Part shown: positions 1-7,909 of the stretch, piece after piece | Position numbering within the stretch: the stretch's first letter is position 1 | Layout: each line of letters begins with the position of its first letter | DNA from: Ascidiaceihabitans sp034111945 | GTDB lineage: Bacteria; Pseudomonadota; Alphaproteobacteria; Rhodobacterales; Rhodobacteraceae | Assembly: GCA_047626725.1 (NCBI GenBank) | Contig: JBLHSG010000022.1 | Span: 1-64,000 of the forward strand | Reading direction: 5' to 3' | DNA: 64,000 nt | Notes under the pieces: generated by a model | Told to the model about the DNA's origin: nothing | Seen by the model: the letters and a program-made list of their open reading frames with translations, nothing else | Databases searched by the model: none | Translations under genes and position numbers: made by a program

Positions 1-201
1 GACCAACACCGGCCAATACCGAATTGCACCACCCAAAACGCCATCAATATCACGAGCAGCGAGGGACAAATCAGGCACGGGGGGGACATTGTCGCGCAAA
101 CGATACGACGATAACGCCTCGCGACCGGGCGCAAAACACAAGTCGTAGAGGGCTTCGACCTCCCACCAATCGTCGTTTTGTTCAGAGGTCAAGGTGTACA
201 T
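1..201 (-). CDS. GNAT family N-acetyltransferase, N-terminal part (cut by window edge)
   Basis: Reading the minus strand from the ATG at 201 gives an uninterrupted 67-codon frame that runs off the left edge. The visible part opens MYTLTSEQNDDWW, continues through EALYDLCFAPGRE and a YRLRDNVPPVPDLS stretch, and ends with GGAIRYWPVLV. The alternation of an N-terminal helix with an LR-x-PPVP-LS turn and a GxIRxWPV strand is what I know from YhbS-like acetyltransferases, which transfer an acetyl group from acetyl-CoA. The acetyl-CoA binding loop lies outside the window, so activity cannot be judged. It is transcribed divergently from the flavin reductase gene, with 92 bases between the starts. 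The family call is moderately safe; the substrate is unknown. Confidence 0.72.
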   Translation of the reverse strand, partial: MYTLTSEQNDDWWEVEALYDLCFAPGREALSSYRLRDNVPPVPDLSLAARDIDGVLGGAIRYWPVLV

Positions 202-293
202 TTGGCGCGTATCGGATGTTGGTTCTGCTGGAACTTCGCCTACCACGGCGCTACGTCTTTGCCAAACACATCGATCCAAAAAGGCGCATCCAC

Positions 294-899
294 ATGTTTT
301 ACGAACCAAAAGACGGGCACTCGTTGCCGCACAACCCATTTAACGCATTGATCACACCGCGCCCGATTGGCTGGATTTCGACACGTGACGCCGCCGGTCG
401 CAACAACCTTGCGCCCTATTCGTTTTTCAACGGGGTCGCCTATGCGCCGCCGCAGGTTATGTTCGCATCAACCGGTGCCAAGGATGATCAGGACAACACC
501 AAAGACAGCGTTGCAAACATTCGCGAGACTGGCGTGTTCTGCGTTAACTTGGTGCAGACGGATATGAAGGACGCGATGAACGTGTCCTCTGCATTATTGG
601 CCAAAGACGTCGATGAATTTGTGCAGGCAGGGCTAACGCCAGCAGAATGCAAAACGATCAATTGCGCCCGAATTGACGGAGTGCCCGCCGCGATGGAATG
701 CAAAGTGACGCAGATCGTGCAGATCGAAGGGGCATCCAACTATGTTGTGTTTGGCGAAGTCGTCGGCATCCACATGCGCGATGATACAATTGTGGATGGG
801 CGATTTGACGTGACCACTTTCAACCCGCTCGCGCGGATGGGGTATCGCGATTACACAACGGTCAAAGAGGTGTTCGAACTGGTTCGCCCGGACGACTGA
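294..899 (+). CDS. Flavin reductase family protein (FMN-binding split barrel)
   Basis: This 201-residue protein looks like a member of the DIM6/NTAB flavin reductase family, which binds FMN and often uses NAD(P)H to reduce flavin for a partner oxygenase. The clearest marks are NPFNALITPRPIGWIST near residues 14-30 and NLAPYSFFNG near 38-47, the segments that line the flavin pocket, followed by a DTxxNIRETGVFCVNLV strand near 75-90. The frame stays open upstream to base 24, but that part reads like non-coding sequence and overlaps the divergent acetyltransferase; the ATG at 294 (MFYEPKDGHSLP) matches where the family begins. The gene is followed by a strong hairpin. No partner oxygenase is visible nearby, so the physiological role is open. 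Confidence 0.85.
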   Translation: MFYEPKDGHSLPHNPFNALITPRPIGWISTRDAAGRNNLAPYSFFNGVAYAPPQVMFASTGAKDDQDNTKDSVANIRETGVFCVNLVQTDMKDAMNVSSALLAKDVDEFVQAGLTPAECKTINCARIDGVPAAMECKVTQIVQIEGASNYVVFGEVVGIHMRDDTIVDGRFDVTTFNPLARMGYRDYTTVKEVFELVRPDD

Positions 900-947
900 T
901 GTGATCGAAATCTGCGTTAACCCAGATCAATTTTGAATGTATGGAAC

Positions 948-980
948 GCCGCACAGGTGGCCAGTTTGGTCCTGTGCGGC
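948..980. terminator. Bidirectional terminator hairpin between flavin reductase and SulP gene
   Basis: GCCGCACAGG at 948-957 pairs perfectly with CCTGTGCGGC at 971-980 around a 13-base loop. It sits between two convergent genes. The plus-strand flank GGGTATTTTCC is moderately T-rich and resembles an extragenic motif seen at three other places in the window. Confidence 0.75.
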
Positions 981-1001
981 GGGTATTTTCCAAATATTAA
1001 A

Positions 1002-2666
1002 CTAGTGACTGCCCAGAATTCCGGTACGCACAGAATAATCAACAGCCAGCGCATATTCAGGATCATCGTCGCTATCCACCATCAGGTGGCCTGCTTTGGT
1101 CAGCAATTGGTGGCAGTCGCGGCTAAGGTGGCGCAGCATCAGGGTCTTGCCCGCATCCTCGTATTTACCGGCCATTGCCTCGATTGCTTGCAACGCAGAT
1201 TGATCGACGACGCGGCTGTCCGCAAAATCAACGATAACCGTACTTGGGTCGCCATCGACGTCGAACAGCTCCGCAAATCCATCAGATGATCCAAAGAACA
1301 ATGGGCCGCTGATTTCGTAAACTTTGGCCCCTTCTTCGGTGGATGAAAGACGGGTTTTGGCATGAATGCGGCGCGCGTTGTTCCACGCATAGGCCAGCGC
1401 GCTGACGATAACACCGACAACAACTGCGACGGCCAAGTCTTCCATGACCGTGACAACCGTGACCAACAAAATCACAAAGGCATCCATCAAGGGAACCTTG
1501 CGCAGGATCGTCAAAGAGTTCCATGCGAACGTGCCGATTACGACCATGAACATCACGCCAACCAACGCGGCCAGCGGGATCAATTCAATAACGCTGGACC
1601 CGACCAAGATGAACAACAGCAGGCAGACCGCCGCCGCAATGCCGGCAACGCGTGTGCGACCGCCAGATTTCACGTTGATCATCGACTGACCAATCATCGC
1701 GCAACCGCCCATACCACCAAAGAAACCGGTGACAGTATTCGCCACACCTTGGGCGATACATTCCTGGCTTGCGCCGCCACGTGTGTTTGTCATGTCGCCA
1801 ACAAGGTTCAGCGTCAGCAGGCTTTCGATTAGCCCGATGGCCGCCAAAATAACCGCGTAAGGCAGAATGATGTAAAGGGTTTCAAGCGTGAACGGCGCGA
1901 GTGCTGTACCATACAGCCCCAGCCCCTCGCCAAACGGGTTATGCGGCATCGGAAAACCGCCACTGATCGACGCCAAATCACCGACGCGCGGGACATCCAG
2001 CCCAAACCCAATAACCACCGCAGCCACAATGCCGATACCAGCCAAAGGTGCGGGAATAAGTTTCGTAATACGCGGCATCACCCAAATGATCGCCATCGTG
2101 CAAACCACCAGCGCCAGCATCAAATACAGCGGGCCACCACTTAGCCACGTGCCGCCGCCCATGCCATGACCTGTATCAACCATGGTCCCGGGCACTTTAA
2201 ACTGGCTCATTTGCGCAAGGAAAATCACAATCGCCAAACCATTCACAAAGCCCAACATCACAGGATGCGGCACCAGACGAATGAATTTGCCCCATTGCAT
2301 GACGCCTGCAAAAATCTGCAGCGCGCCCATCAAAACCACCGTCGCAAACAAGTATTCAACGCCGTGCTGCGCCACCAAGGCGACCATCACAACAGCCAAC
2401 GCGCCGGTCGCACCAGAAATCATCCCCGGACGACCCCCGATCAGCGCGGTAATCAAACCGACAAGGAACGCAGCGTACAGCCCAACCAGCGGATTAACAC
2501 CCGCGACAAAGGCAAATGCCACCGCTTCGGGCACCAAGGCCAAGGCAACTGTCAGCCCGGAAAGCAGTTCAATCCGTAAGCGGGAAACACTGAACCCGTC
2601 TTCGGGCATCCAACGCAAATCGGTCACGTTCAAATTCTTTGTAAATGCAGCAAAAGTGGCGCGCAT
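1002..2666 (-). CDS. SulP family anion transporter with STAS domain
   Basis: A 554-residue inner-membrane carrier of the SulP (SLC26) family. The first ~400 residues are a series of hydrophobic helices that include LSGLTVALALVPEAVAFAF and the glycine-rich GGRPGMISGATGALAVV segment typical of the family's substrate site. The last ~110 residues form a soluble STAS domain with the signature VDFADSRVVDQSALQAIE. Family members move sulfate, bicarbonate or other anions; nothing here fixes the substrate, and a bicarbonate carrier is as plausible as a sulfate one. An in-frame upstream extension to 2744 lacks membrane character, whereas the ATG at 2666 has AGGAC about 11 bases ahead, so I use that start. 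It is divergent from mtnP across a 214-base gap. Confidence 0.88.
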   Translation of the reverse strand: MRATFAAFTKNLNVTDLRWMPEDGFSVSRLRIELLSGLTVALALVPEAVAFAFVAGVNPLVGLYAAFLVGLITALIGGRPGMISGATGALAVVMVALVAQHGVEYLFATVVLMGALQIFAGVMQWGKFIRLVPHPVMLGFVNGLAIVIFLAQMSQFKVPGTMVDTGHGMGGGTWLSGGPLYLMLALVVCTMAIIWVMPRITKLIPAPLAGIGIVAAVVIGFGLDVPRVGDLASISGGFPMPHNPFGEGLGLYGTALAPFTLETLYIILPYAVILAAIGLIESLLTLNLVGDMTNTRGGASQECIAQGVANTVTGFFGGMGGCAMIGQSMINVKSGGRTRVAGIAAAVCLLLFILVGSSVIELIPLAALVGVMFMVVIGTFAWNSLTILRKVPLMDAFVILLVTVVTVMEDLAVAVVVGVIVSALAYAWNNARRIHAKTRLSSTEEGAKVYEISGPLFFGSSDGFAELFDVDGDPSTVIVDFADSRVVDQSALQAIEAMAGKYEDAGKTLMLRHLSRDCHQLLTKAGHLMVDSDDDPEYALAVDYSVRTGILGSH

Positions 2667-2880
2667 GGTACGTGTCCTGTCAGGGGAAAAGAAAGTCTTG
2701 GCGCGTCCTAGACGGTTTCGGGCGCGATGTGAACCCTGCAACATAATCGGCGTTTAGAACCGAATTGTGAATATTCGACTAAACCCACAATTCACAGAGC
2801 AAAATTGCCGCGTTCGCACCCGTTGAAGTCCACCTTGAATTACCCCACATTCGCATCAAACAATTGATTGGAATTGCGCC

Positions 2881-3753
2881 ATGACCAACACCAAAATTGC
2901 CGTCATCGGGGGATCCGGTATTTACGATATCGAAGGTCTCGAAAACCCTGAATGGATCACTGTCGAAACACCTTGGGGCGCACCATCGGACCAGATTCTA
3001 ACGGGTGTTTTAGAAGGGGTCGAGATGGCGTTTTTGCCCCGTCACGGGCGCGGTCACGTTCACACACCAACGTCGGTACCGTACCGCGCAAACATCGACG
3101 CGCTAAAACGGATCGGGGTCACGGACGTGATATCAGTGTCGGCATGTGGATCATTTCGCGAGCACATGGCACCGGGCGATTTTGTCATCGTAGATCAATT
3201 TATCGACCGAACATTTGCGCGCGAAAAATCGTTCTTTGGCACCGGCTGCGTCGCCCATGTCAGCGTTGCACACCCAACCTGCCCACGCCTGTCCGATGCC
3301 TGTGAAACCGCCGCATTGGCCGCCGGCGTCACCGTCCACAAGGGTGGCACATATTTGGCAATGGAAGGCCCGCAATTTTCGACGTTGGCGGAATCCAAAA
3401 TGTACCGGACCAGTTGGGGCGCGGATGTCATCGGAATGACCAATATGCCCGAGGCAAAATTAGCGCGCGAGGCTGAATTATGCTACGCATCTGTGGCGAT
3501 GATCACCGATTATGACAGCTGGCATCCTGATCACGGTGAGGTTGATGTCACTGAAATCATTAAAACTTTGCTTGGTAATGCTGACAAAGGTCGTGACATG
3601 ATCAAACGCCTGCCCGCACTGTTGGGCCCGACCCGCACTGATTGTCCGCATGGCTGTGACAAAGCCCTAGAATACGCGATTTTAACGGCACCTGATGCGC
3701 GCGATCCTGCAATGCTGGCAAAGCTAGACGCGGTTGCGGGGCGTGTATTGTAG
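2881..3753 (+). CDS. mtnP: S-methyl-5'-thioadenosine phosphorylase
   Basis: This 290-residue cytosolic enzyme of the purine nucleoside phosphorylase family II cleaves methylthioadenosine with phosphate to adenine and 5-methylthioribose-1-phosphate, recycling the by-product of polyamine synthesis and similar reactions. Diagnostic segments are IGGSGIYDIEGL near residue 9, the phosphate-binding FLPRHGRGH near 52, TSVPYRANIDALK near 62, GGTYLAMEGPQFST near 155 and GMTNMPEAKLAREAELCY near 183. Length is normal for the family. The start ATG follows GGAATTGCGCC. Two genes downstream apt can use the released adenine, which supports the assignment. Confusion with true adenosine or inosine phosphorylase is possible but the GMTNMPEA segment favours methylthioadenosine. 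Confidence 0.93.
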   Translation: MTNTKIAVIGGSGIYDIEGLENPEWITVETPWGAPSDQILTGVLEGVEMAFLPRHGRGHVHTPTSVPYRANIDALKRIGVTDVISVSACGSFREHMAPGDFVIVDQFIDRTFAREKSFFGTGCVAHVSVAHPTCPRLSDACETAALAAGVTVHKGGTYLAMEGPQFSTLAESKMYRTSWGADVIGMTNMPEAKLAREAELCYASVAMITDYDSWHPDHGEVDVTEIIKTLLGNADKGRDMIKRLPALLGPTRTDCPHGCDKALEYAILTAPDARDPAMLAKLDAVAGRVL

Positions 3754-3857
3754 GGGTCGTTTCGGTCTGCGCCGTCTTGGGCTAGCCTGCGTTTCGCACG
3801 CTCGCTATGGTATGCGAATTGATGTTCAAATAACCCAGACTTCGGAGCACTCTCCCC

Positions 3858-4480
3858 ATGCCTTTTGACCTATGGCTCACCTTTGTTGCCGCCTCTTTTG
3901 CCCTGTTGATGATCCCCGGCCCCACGGTCCTTTTGGTTCTGAGCTATGCACTGTCCAAAGGGCGGTCCGTGGCCGTTGCATCAGCGGCCGGCGTAGCGTT
4001 GGGCGATTTTGTTGCGATGACCGCGTCCTTGTTGGGCCTTGGCGCGTTGGTCATGGCATCTGCGACTTTGTTCACGGTCTTGAAATGGGTTGGCGCAGCC
4101 TATTTGATCTGGCTCGGGGTCAAGCTGATCCGCTCTGCTCCATCCACGGGTCTAGACGTGCAAGCCACTGATATCACAGCAAATGGTGTGTTCAAACACG
4201 CCGCTGCGGTCACGGCCCTAAACCCCAAATCGATCGCATTCTTTATCGCTTTTGTGCCGCAGTTCATTCGCCCCGATGCGCCTTTGTTGCCGCAATTCGT
4301 GATCCTGATCGCCACCTTTGTCGGGCTTGCCGCCGCCAATGCGCTGGCCTATGCGCTACTGGCCGACAAGATGCGGGCACCATTGGCAAACCCCATGTTA
4401 TCACTTGGCTGACCCGCGCAGGCGGTGCAACTTTGATCCTCATGGGTCTTTTGACCGCAACCCTTCGCAAAGCGAGCTGA
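3858..4480 (+). pseudogene. LysE family amino-acid exporter, interrupted by a -1 frameshift near 4391
   Basis: From ATG 3858 the protein reads as a LysE/RhtB-type exporter: MIPGPTVLLVLSYALSKG near residues 18-35, hydrophobic helices, WVGAAYLIWLGVKLIRS near 77 and a later ALNPKSIAFFIAFVPQF helix. In frame it stops at 4410-4412 after 184 residues, about one helix short. Moving to the -1 frame at the AAACCCC run (4388-4394) restores a perfect family ending, HVITWLTRAGGATLIL followed by MGLLTATLRKAS, which stops at 4478-4480, one base before the apt start. The total would be the usual ~207 residues. The simplest reading is one lost C in a homopolymer, either a real mutation or a sequencing error. 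The heptamer also fits the X-XXY-YYZ slippery pattern, so recoding is a remote alternative. Confidence 0.82.
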
Positions 4481-4481
4481 C

Positions 4482-5012
4482 ATGAAAACCGTCCAAGATT
4501 ACATCCGCACCATTCCCGATTTCCCCCACGAAGGGATCATGTTTCGCGATGTGACAACCTTGTTTTCTGACCCACGCGGATTTCGCCTCGCGATTGATCA
4601 ATTGTTGCACCCTTATGTGGGCCTGCAAATCGACAAGGTCGTGGGCCTTGAGGCGCGTGGTTTCATCCTTGGCGGTGCCATCGCGCACCAGCTGTCTGTC
4701 GGGTTTGTACCCATCCGCAAAGCTGGCAAATTGCCCGGTAAAACCATCAGCGAATCCTACACGCTTGAATACGGCGAGGCCGTTGTTGAACTGCATGATG
4801 ATGCTATTCAAGCGGGCGAAAAGATCTTGGTTGTGGATGATTTGCTGGCCACTGGCGGCACCGCCGAGGCGGGGATCAAACTGATCGAACGGTTGGGCGG
4901 CGAAATCGTTTCCTGCGCGTTTATCATCGATTTGCCAGCTTTGGGCGGGCGCAAAAAGCTTGAGGCGATGGGCATGGATGTCACCGTGCTATGCGAGTTC
5001 GAAGGGGAATAA
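4482..5012 (+). CDS. apt: Adenine phosphoribosyltransferase
   Basis: A 176-residue cytosolic enzyme that joins adenine to phosphoribosyl pyrophosphate to make AMP. The PRPP-binding motif ILVVDDLLATGGTAEA lies at residues 115-130 and GLEARGFILGGAIA at 55-68, both as in known Apt proteins; IPDFPHEGIMFRDVTTL at 11-27 is also characteristic. It starts one base after the restored LysE stop codon, which suggests that LysE and apt were translated as one operon with mtnP. It probably salvages the adenine that MtnP releases. Length and motifs are complete. Confidence 0.96.
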   Translation: MKTVQDYIRTIPDFPHEGIMFRDVTTLFSDPRGFRLAIDQLLHPYVGLQIDKVVGLEARGFILGGAIAHQLSVGFVPIRKAGKLPGKTISESYTLEYGEAVVELHDDAIQAGEKILVVDDLLATGGTAEAGIKLIERLGGEIVSCAFIIDLPALGGRKKLEAMGMDVTVLCEFEGE

Positions 5013-5015
5013 ACC

Positions 5016-5915
5016 ATGCATATTCTGAGGCTTGCACTGATTTGGCTGATGTTGGCATTGCCCGCGTCAGCCGATATTCCAGTCCCTCAGAACATTGAAG
5101 AAACGCTTGAGTTGATGCGCGATGCCTATCAGGCCGATCCGCGTGTCAGCGATGTCACTGTAAACATCGAAGAACGGTATCTAAGTTTTCATGTCGATGG
5201 GTCACAAACGCTCATCAGTTTTCCCGACAACCTGCATCTTTTATTGACCCAAGCCGGAACCGAAGCAGAGCGCGCCGAAATTTTGCACAAGGCAGCACAA
5301 GCCATGATCGAAAGCGGCGTGGCTGTCATCAATGACGGGCCTGTTAACGTCGCCCGCGTCATTCCAGTTATTCGTCACCAAAACTACGGCACCGGACTTC
5401 CGGGCGAGGACGGCGGCCAAAATACACACCAAAGTCTGAGTAACAGACCGGAAAAAACCCAAACGTCCTTGATCAGTTTTCCGTTCATTGGTGACATGCG
5501 AATTTTCTTGGTCGAAGACGCGCCGCAATTTGTAAAATTCCTGACCCTAGCCGATCTACAGCCCCTCGATATGACAGCCAGCGCCTTGATGTTAGAGGCC
5601 ACCAAAAACACCCGCGACAACGTCAAAACTGTGCAAATCGACACTGAAAACGGGCTAAACATCCTGGTCTTTGACGGGCACTACGAAACCAGTTTTCTGA
5701 CTGTACCAACGCTTTGGGACACCATCGACGCGCAACTGGGAACCATCGTGGCCGTTGTCATTGCGCGCGACCTCGTGGTGTTTGTTGACGGCGATGACGC
5801 AACCGCGATGGCAGATCTGCGCGATTTGATTAAGCCGAACGTCAACCAATTCACCTATCCGGTTTCTACAACTTTGATCACATGGAACGACGGGCGCTGG
5901 TCGCTATACGATTAA
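5016..5915 (+). CDS. Exported DUF1444-like protein
   Basis: A 299-residue protein that begins three bases after apt, so it is probably in the same transcript. Residues 1-19 form a typical signal peptide ending ALPASA, so the product is likely exported. The C-terminal half carries VARDLVVFVDGDDATAMADLR near 248-268 and ends in a WNDGRWSLYD segment, which I recognise as the DUF1444 (YtpQ-like) pattern. The biochemical function of that family is unknown to me. Its stop codon overlaps that of the convergent GlcD-like gene (TTAA shared at 5912-5915). The family call rests on the C-terminal half only. Confidence 0.72.
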   Translation: MHILRLALIWLMLALPASADIPVPQNIEETLELMRDAYQADPRVSDVTVNIEERYLSFHVDGSQTLISFPDNLHLLLTQAGTEAERAEILHKAAQAMIESGVAVINDGPVNVARVIPVIRHQNYGTGLPGEDGGQNTHQSLSNRPEKTQTSLISFPFIGDMRIFLVEDAPQFVKFLTLADLQPLDMTASALMLEATKNTRDNVKTVQIDTENGLNILVFDGHYETSFLTVPTLWDTIDAQLGTIVAVVIARDLVVFVDGDDATAMADLRDLIKPNVNQFTYPVSTTLITWNDGRWSLYD

Positions 5916-7324
5916 GCCCGCAGGACTGCGCCGGGGTTCATAATACCAACCGGATCAAGGGCCGTTTTGATCGTGCGCATCGCCGCCAGTTTCGACGGAT
6001 CGCTGTAGCGTTCCAGATCATCGACCTTTAGGCGACCAACCCCATGTTCGGCACTGACGGACCCATCAAGGGTATTCACCAGATCGTGGATCACCCGCTT
6101 GATTTCGTCACGTTGATGCTGGTGATCCGCGCGATTACGCCCGTTTGCTGCAAAAACATTGTAGTGCAAATTGCCGTCGCCCACGTGCCCAAAGCAATTG
6201 ATCCGGAAATCACCAAGTGCGGCGACCTTGGCGTTGGCCTGTTCGATAAAGGACGCAAGCGCGCCCAACGGCACCGAAATATCATGCGAGGACACCGACC
6301 CGATCAAACGGTTGGCTTCGGGAATATGTTCGCGCACCGACCAGAATTCTTGCGATTGAGAGTGCGATTGCGCGATCAAACCATCACTGACCAACCCGCG
6401 ATCGACAGCCGTTTCAAACAGCGTCATCAAACACTCGGCAGGGTCCATGACTTGGGCCACGCCAACCTCGATCAACACCGACCACTCCGGTGCGTTCGCG
6501 AATGGTTGGCGCACTGCTGGTAAAACTTCGCTCAAGAAATCATAGCCTTGGCGGTGGATCAGTTCAAACGCGCTGACCATGTCACCCAATTGATCGCGCG
6601 CCAATGACAGCAACGAAAGGGCGGCGGCAGGGTCCGACACGACCAACATCGCGGTGCCCGTATGCGCAGGGCGCGGCGACAATTTCAGCGATGCGGCCGT
6701 GATCACGCCAAGCGTCCCCTCGGACCCGATCAACAGGTGGCGCAGGTCATATCCGGTGTTGTCTTTGCGCAATCGACTTAGCCCGCTGAGGACATCACCG
6801 TTGGGCATGACGGCCTCGAGGCCCAGGCACAAATCGCGCGAATTGCCGTAGCGCAGCACGCCCGTCCCGCCTGCATTTGTCGCAAGGTTACCGCCAATAC
6901 GCGCGGACCCTTCGGCGGCCAAAGACAGCGGGAACAGCCGGTTCACATCTGCCGCAGCAGCCTGAACATCAGCCAAAATTGCACCCGCTTCGGCGATCAA
7001 GACGTTTTCATCCGGATAGACGGCGCGGATCGCGGTCATCTTTTCGAGGCTTAGGATCAACGGCGTCGGGCCACCTGCAGAAACCTGCCCACCAACCAAA
7101 CCAGTGCCGCCGCCATACGGGATAATCCCGACGCGTGCTGCGTTGCACATTTGGACAATCGCACTCACCTCAAGAGTGCTACGCGGCAACGCCACAAGCC
7201 CATCTTGACCGGCGTATCGCCCACGCGGTTCTTCGAGGTATCGCGCCGACGCCGCCTGAAATCTGTCCGCAGGCAACGCCGCGCGAAGAGTGTTTTCCAA
7301 TTCAGTCGACAGTGAATTCAGCAT
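5912..7324 (-). CDS. FAD-binding oxidoreductase of the GlcD / D-lactate dehydrogenase type
   Basis: A 470-residue flavoprotein of the vanillyl-alcohol-oxidase superfamily. The N-terminal FAD domain has PYGGGTGLVGGQVS at 69-82, GGNLATNAGGTGVLRYG near 143-160 and GSEGTLGVIT near 200. The C-terminal half has FGHVGDGNLHYNVF near 380 and VSAEHGVGRLK near 425, the cap domain that binds 2-hydroxy acids and a metal. Relatives oxidise D-lactate, D-2-hydroxyglutarate or glycolate and pass electrons to the quinone pool or an electron-transfer flavoprotein. The sequence alone does not decide the substrate. It lies one base downstream of the acetyltransferase stop-start region and continues the minus-strand run from the cytochrome oxidase cluster. 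Confidence 0.87.
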   Translation of the reverse strand: MLNSLSTELENTLRAALPADRFQAASARYLEEPRGRYAGQDGLVALPRSTLEVSAIVQMCNAARVGIIPYGGGTGLVGGQVSAGGPTPLILSLEKMTAIRAVYPDENVLIAEAGAILADVQAAAADVNRLFPLSLAAEGSARIGGNLATNAGGTGVLRYGNSRDLCLGLEAVMPNGDVLSGLSRLRKDNTGYDLRHLLIGSEGTLGVITAASLKLSPRPAHTGTAMLVVSDPAAALSLLSLARDQLGDMVSAFELIHRQGYDFLSEVLPAVRQPFANAPEWSVLIEVGVAQVMDPAECLMTLFETAVDRGLVSDGLIAQSHSQSQEFWSVREHIPEANRLIGSVSSHDISVPLGALASFIEQANAKVAALGDFRINCFGHVGDGNLHYNVFAANGRNRADHQHQRDEIKRVIHDLVNTLDGSVSAEHGVGRLKVDDLERYSDPSKLAAMRTIKTALDPVGIMNPGAVLRA

Positions 7325-7909
7325 CTATCCTACCTCGGTTTTGCCGCGCCTATCACTGCGCAAAGCAGCGTATAAAACATGACTGCGCCAGCGCCCGTCA
7401 ATTTGTAAATACGATTGCGCGACACCTTCATACTTGAACGTACATCGTTCCAAAACACCGCGCGATGCGGCATTTTCGGGAAGGCATGCAGCCTCTAACC
7501 GGCTTAAATCCAGCTGCACAAACGCATGATGCACAACAGCCAAAATTGCCTCGCGCATATACCCTTGGCGCGTGAACGGCTCGCCCGTCCAATACCCCAA
7601 CGTGCCCGATTGCGACGGACCACGGCGGATGTTGTCCAGCGTGATGGCCCCCAACAACATGTCGTCGCTGCGGCGCACCAAAAACAGCGGCATCGCGGTA
7701 CCGGCATTGATCGACCTTTGCGCCCAGTAGACACGGTTGGTGAACGCCTTGCGTGACAGGTGGTCTTTGGCCCAGCTTGGCTCCCAACCTGTTAGAAACG
7801 ATTTGCTTTGTGTGCGCAGCGCGACCCATGGGCGAAAGTCAGAATGGATCGGTGGGCGCAATGTCATACGCTCCGTTTCGATCCTGACTTTGCGTTTTGA
7901 CAATAACAT
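7325..7909 (-). CDS. GNAT family N-acetyltransferase, RimJ/RimL type
   Basis: A 194-residue acetyltransferase. It has the RimJ-like opening RIETERMTLRPP at 9-20, LGAITLDNIRRG near 90, the GYWTGEPFTRQGYMREA segment that forms the acetyl-CoA loop near 110-126, and RLEAACLPENAASRGVLERC near 140-160 as the last strands. Relatives acetylate protein N-termini, often of ribosomal proteins, or small amines. Its ATG at 7909 shares one base with the TGA of the M16 peptidase gene (TGATG), so the two are translationally coupled. Start choice is supported by that overlap. The target is unknown. Confidence 0.86.
   Translation of the reverse strand: MLLSKRKVRIETERMTLRPPIHSDFRPWVALRTQSKSFLTGWEPSWAKDHLSRKAFTNRVYWAQRSINAGTAMPLFLVRRSDDMLLGAITLDNIRRGPSQSGTLGYWTGEPFTRQGYMREAILAVVHHAFVQLDLSRLEAACLPENAASRGVLERCTFKYEGVAQSYLQIDGRWRSHVLYAALRSDRRGKTEVG

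Noticed and set aside
24..293. A longer flavin reductase starting at base 24
   Set aside because: The extension has no family similarity and overlaps the divergent acetyltransferase start at 201, while ATG 294 matches the family.
2745..2880. A SAM-type riboswitch ahead of mtnP
   Set aside because: The leader has only short inverted repeats (TGTGAAT and ATTCACA) and none of the conserved core elements.
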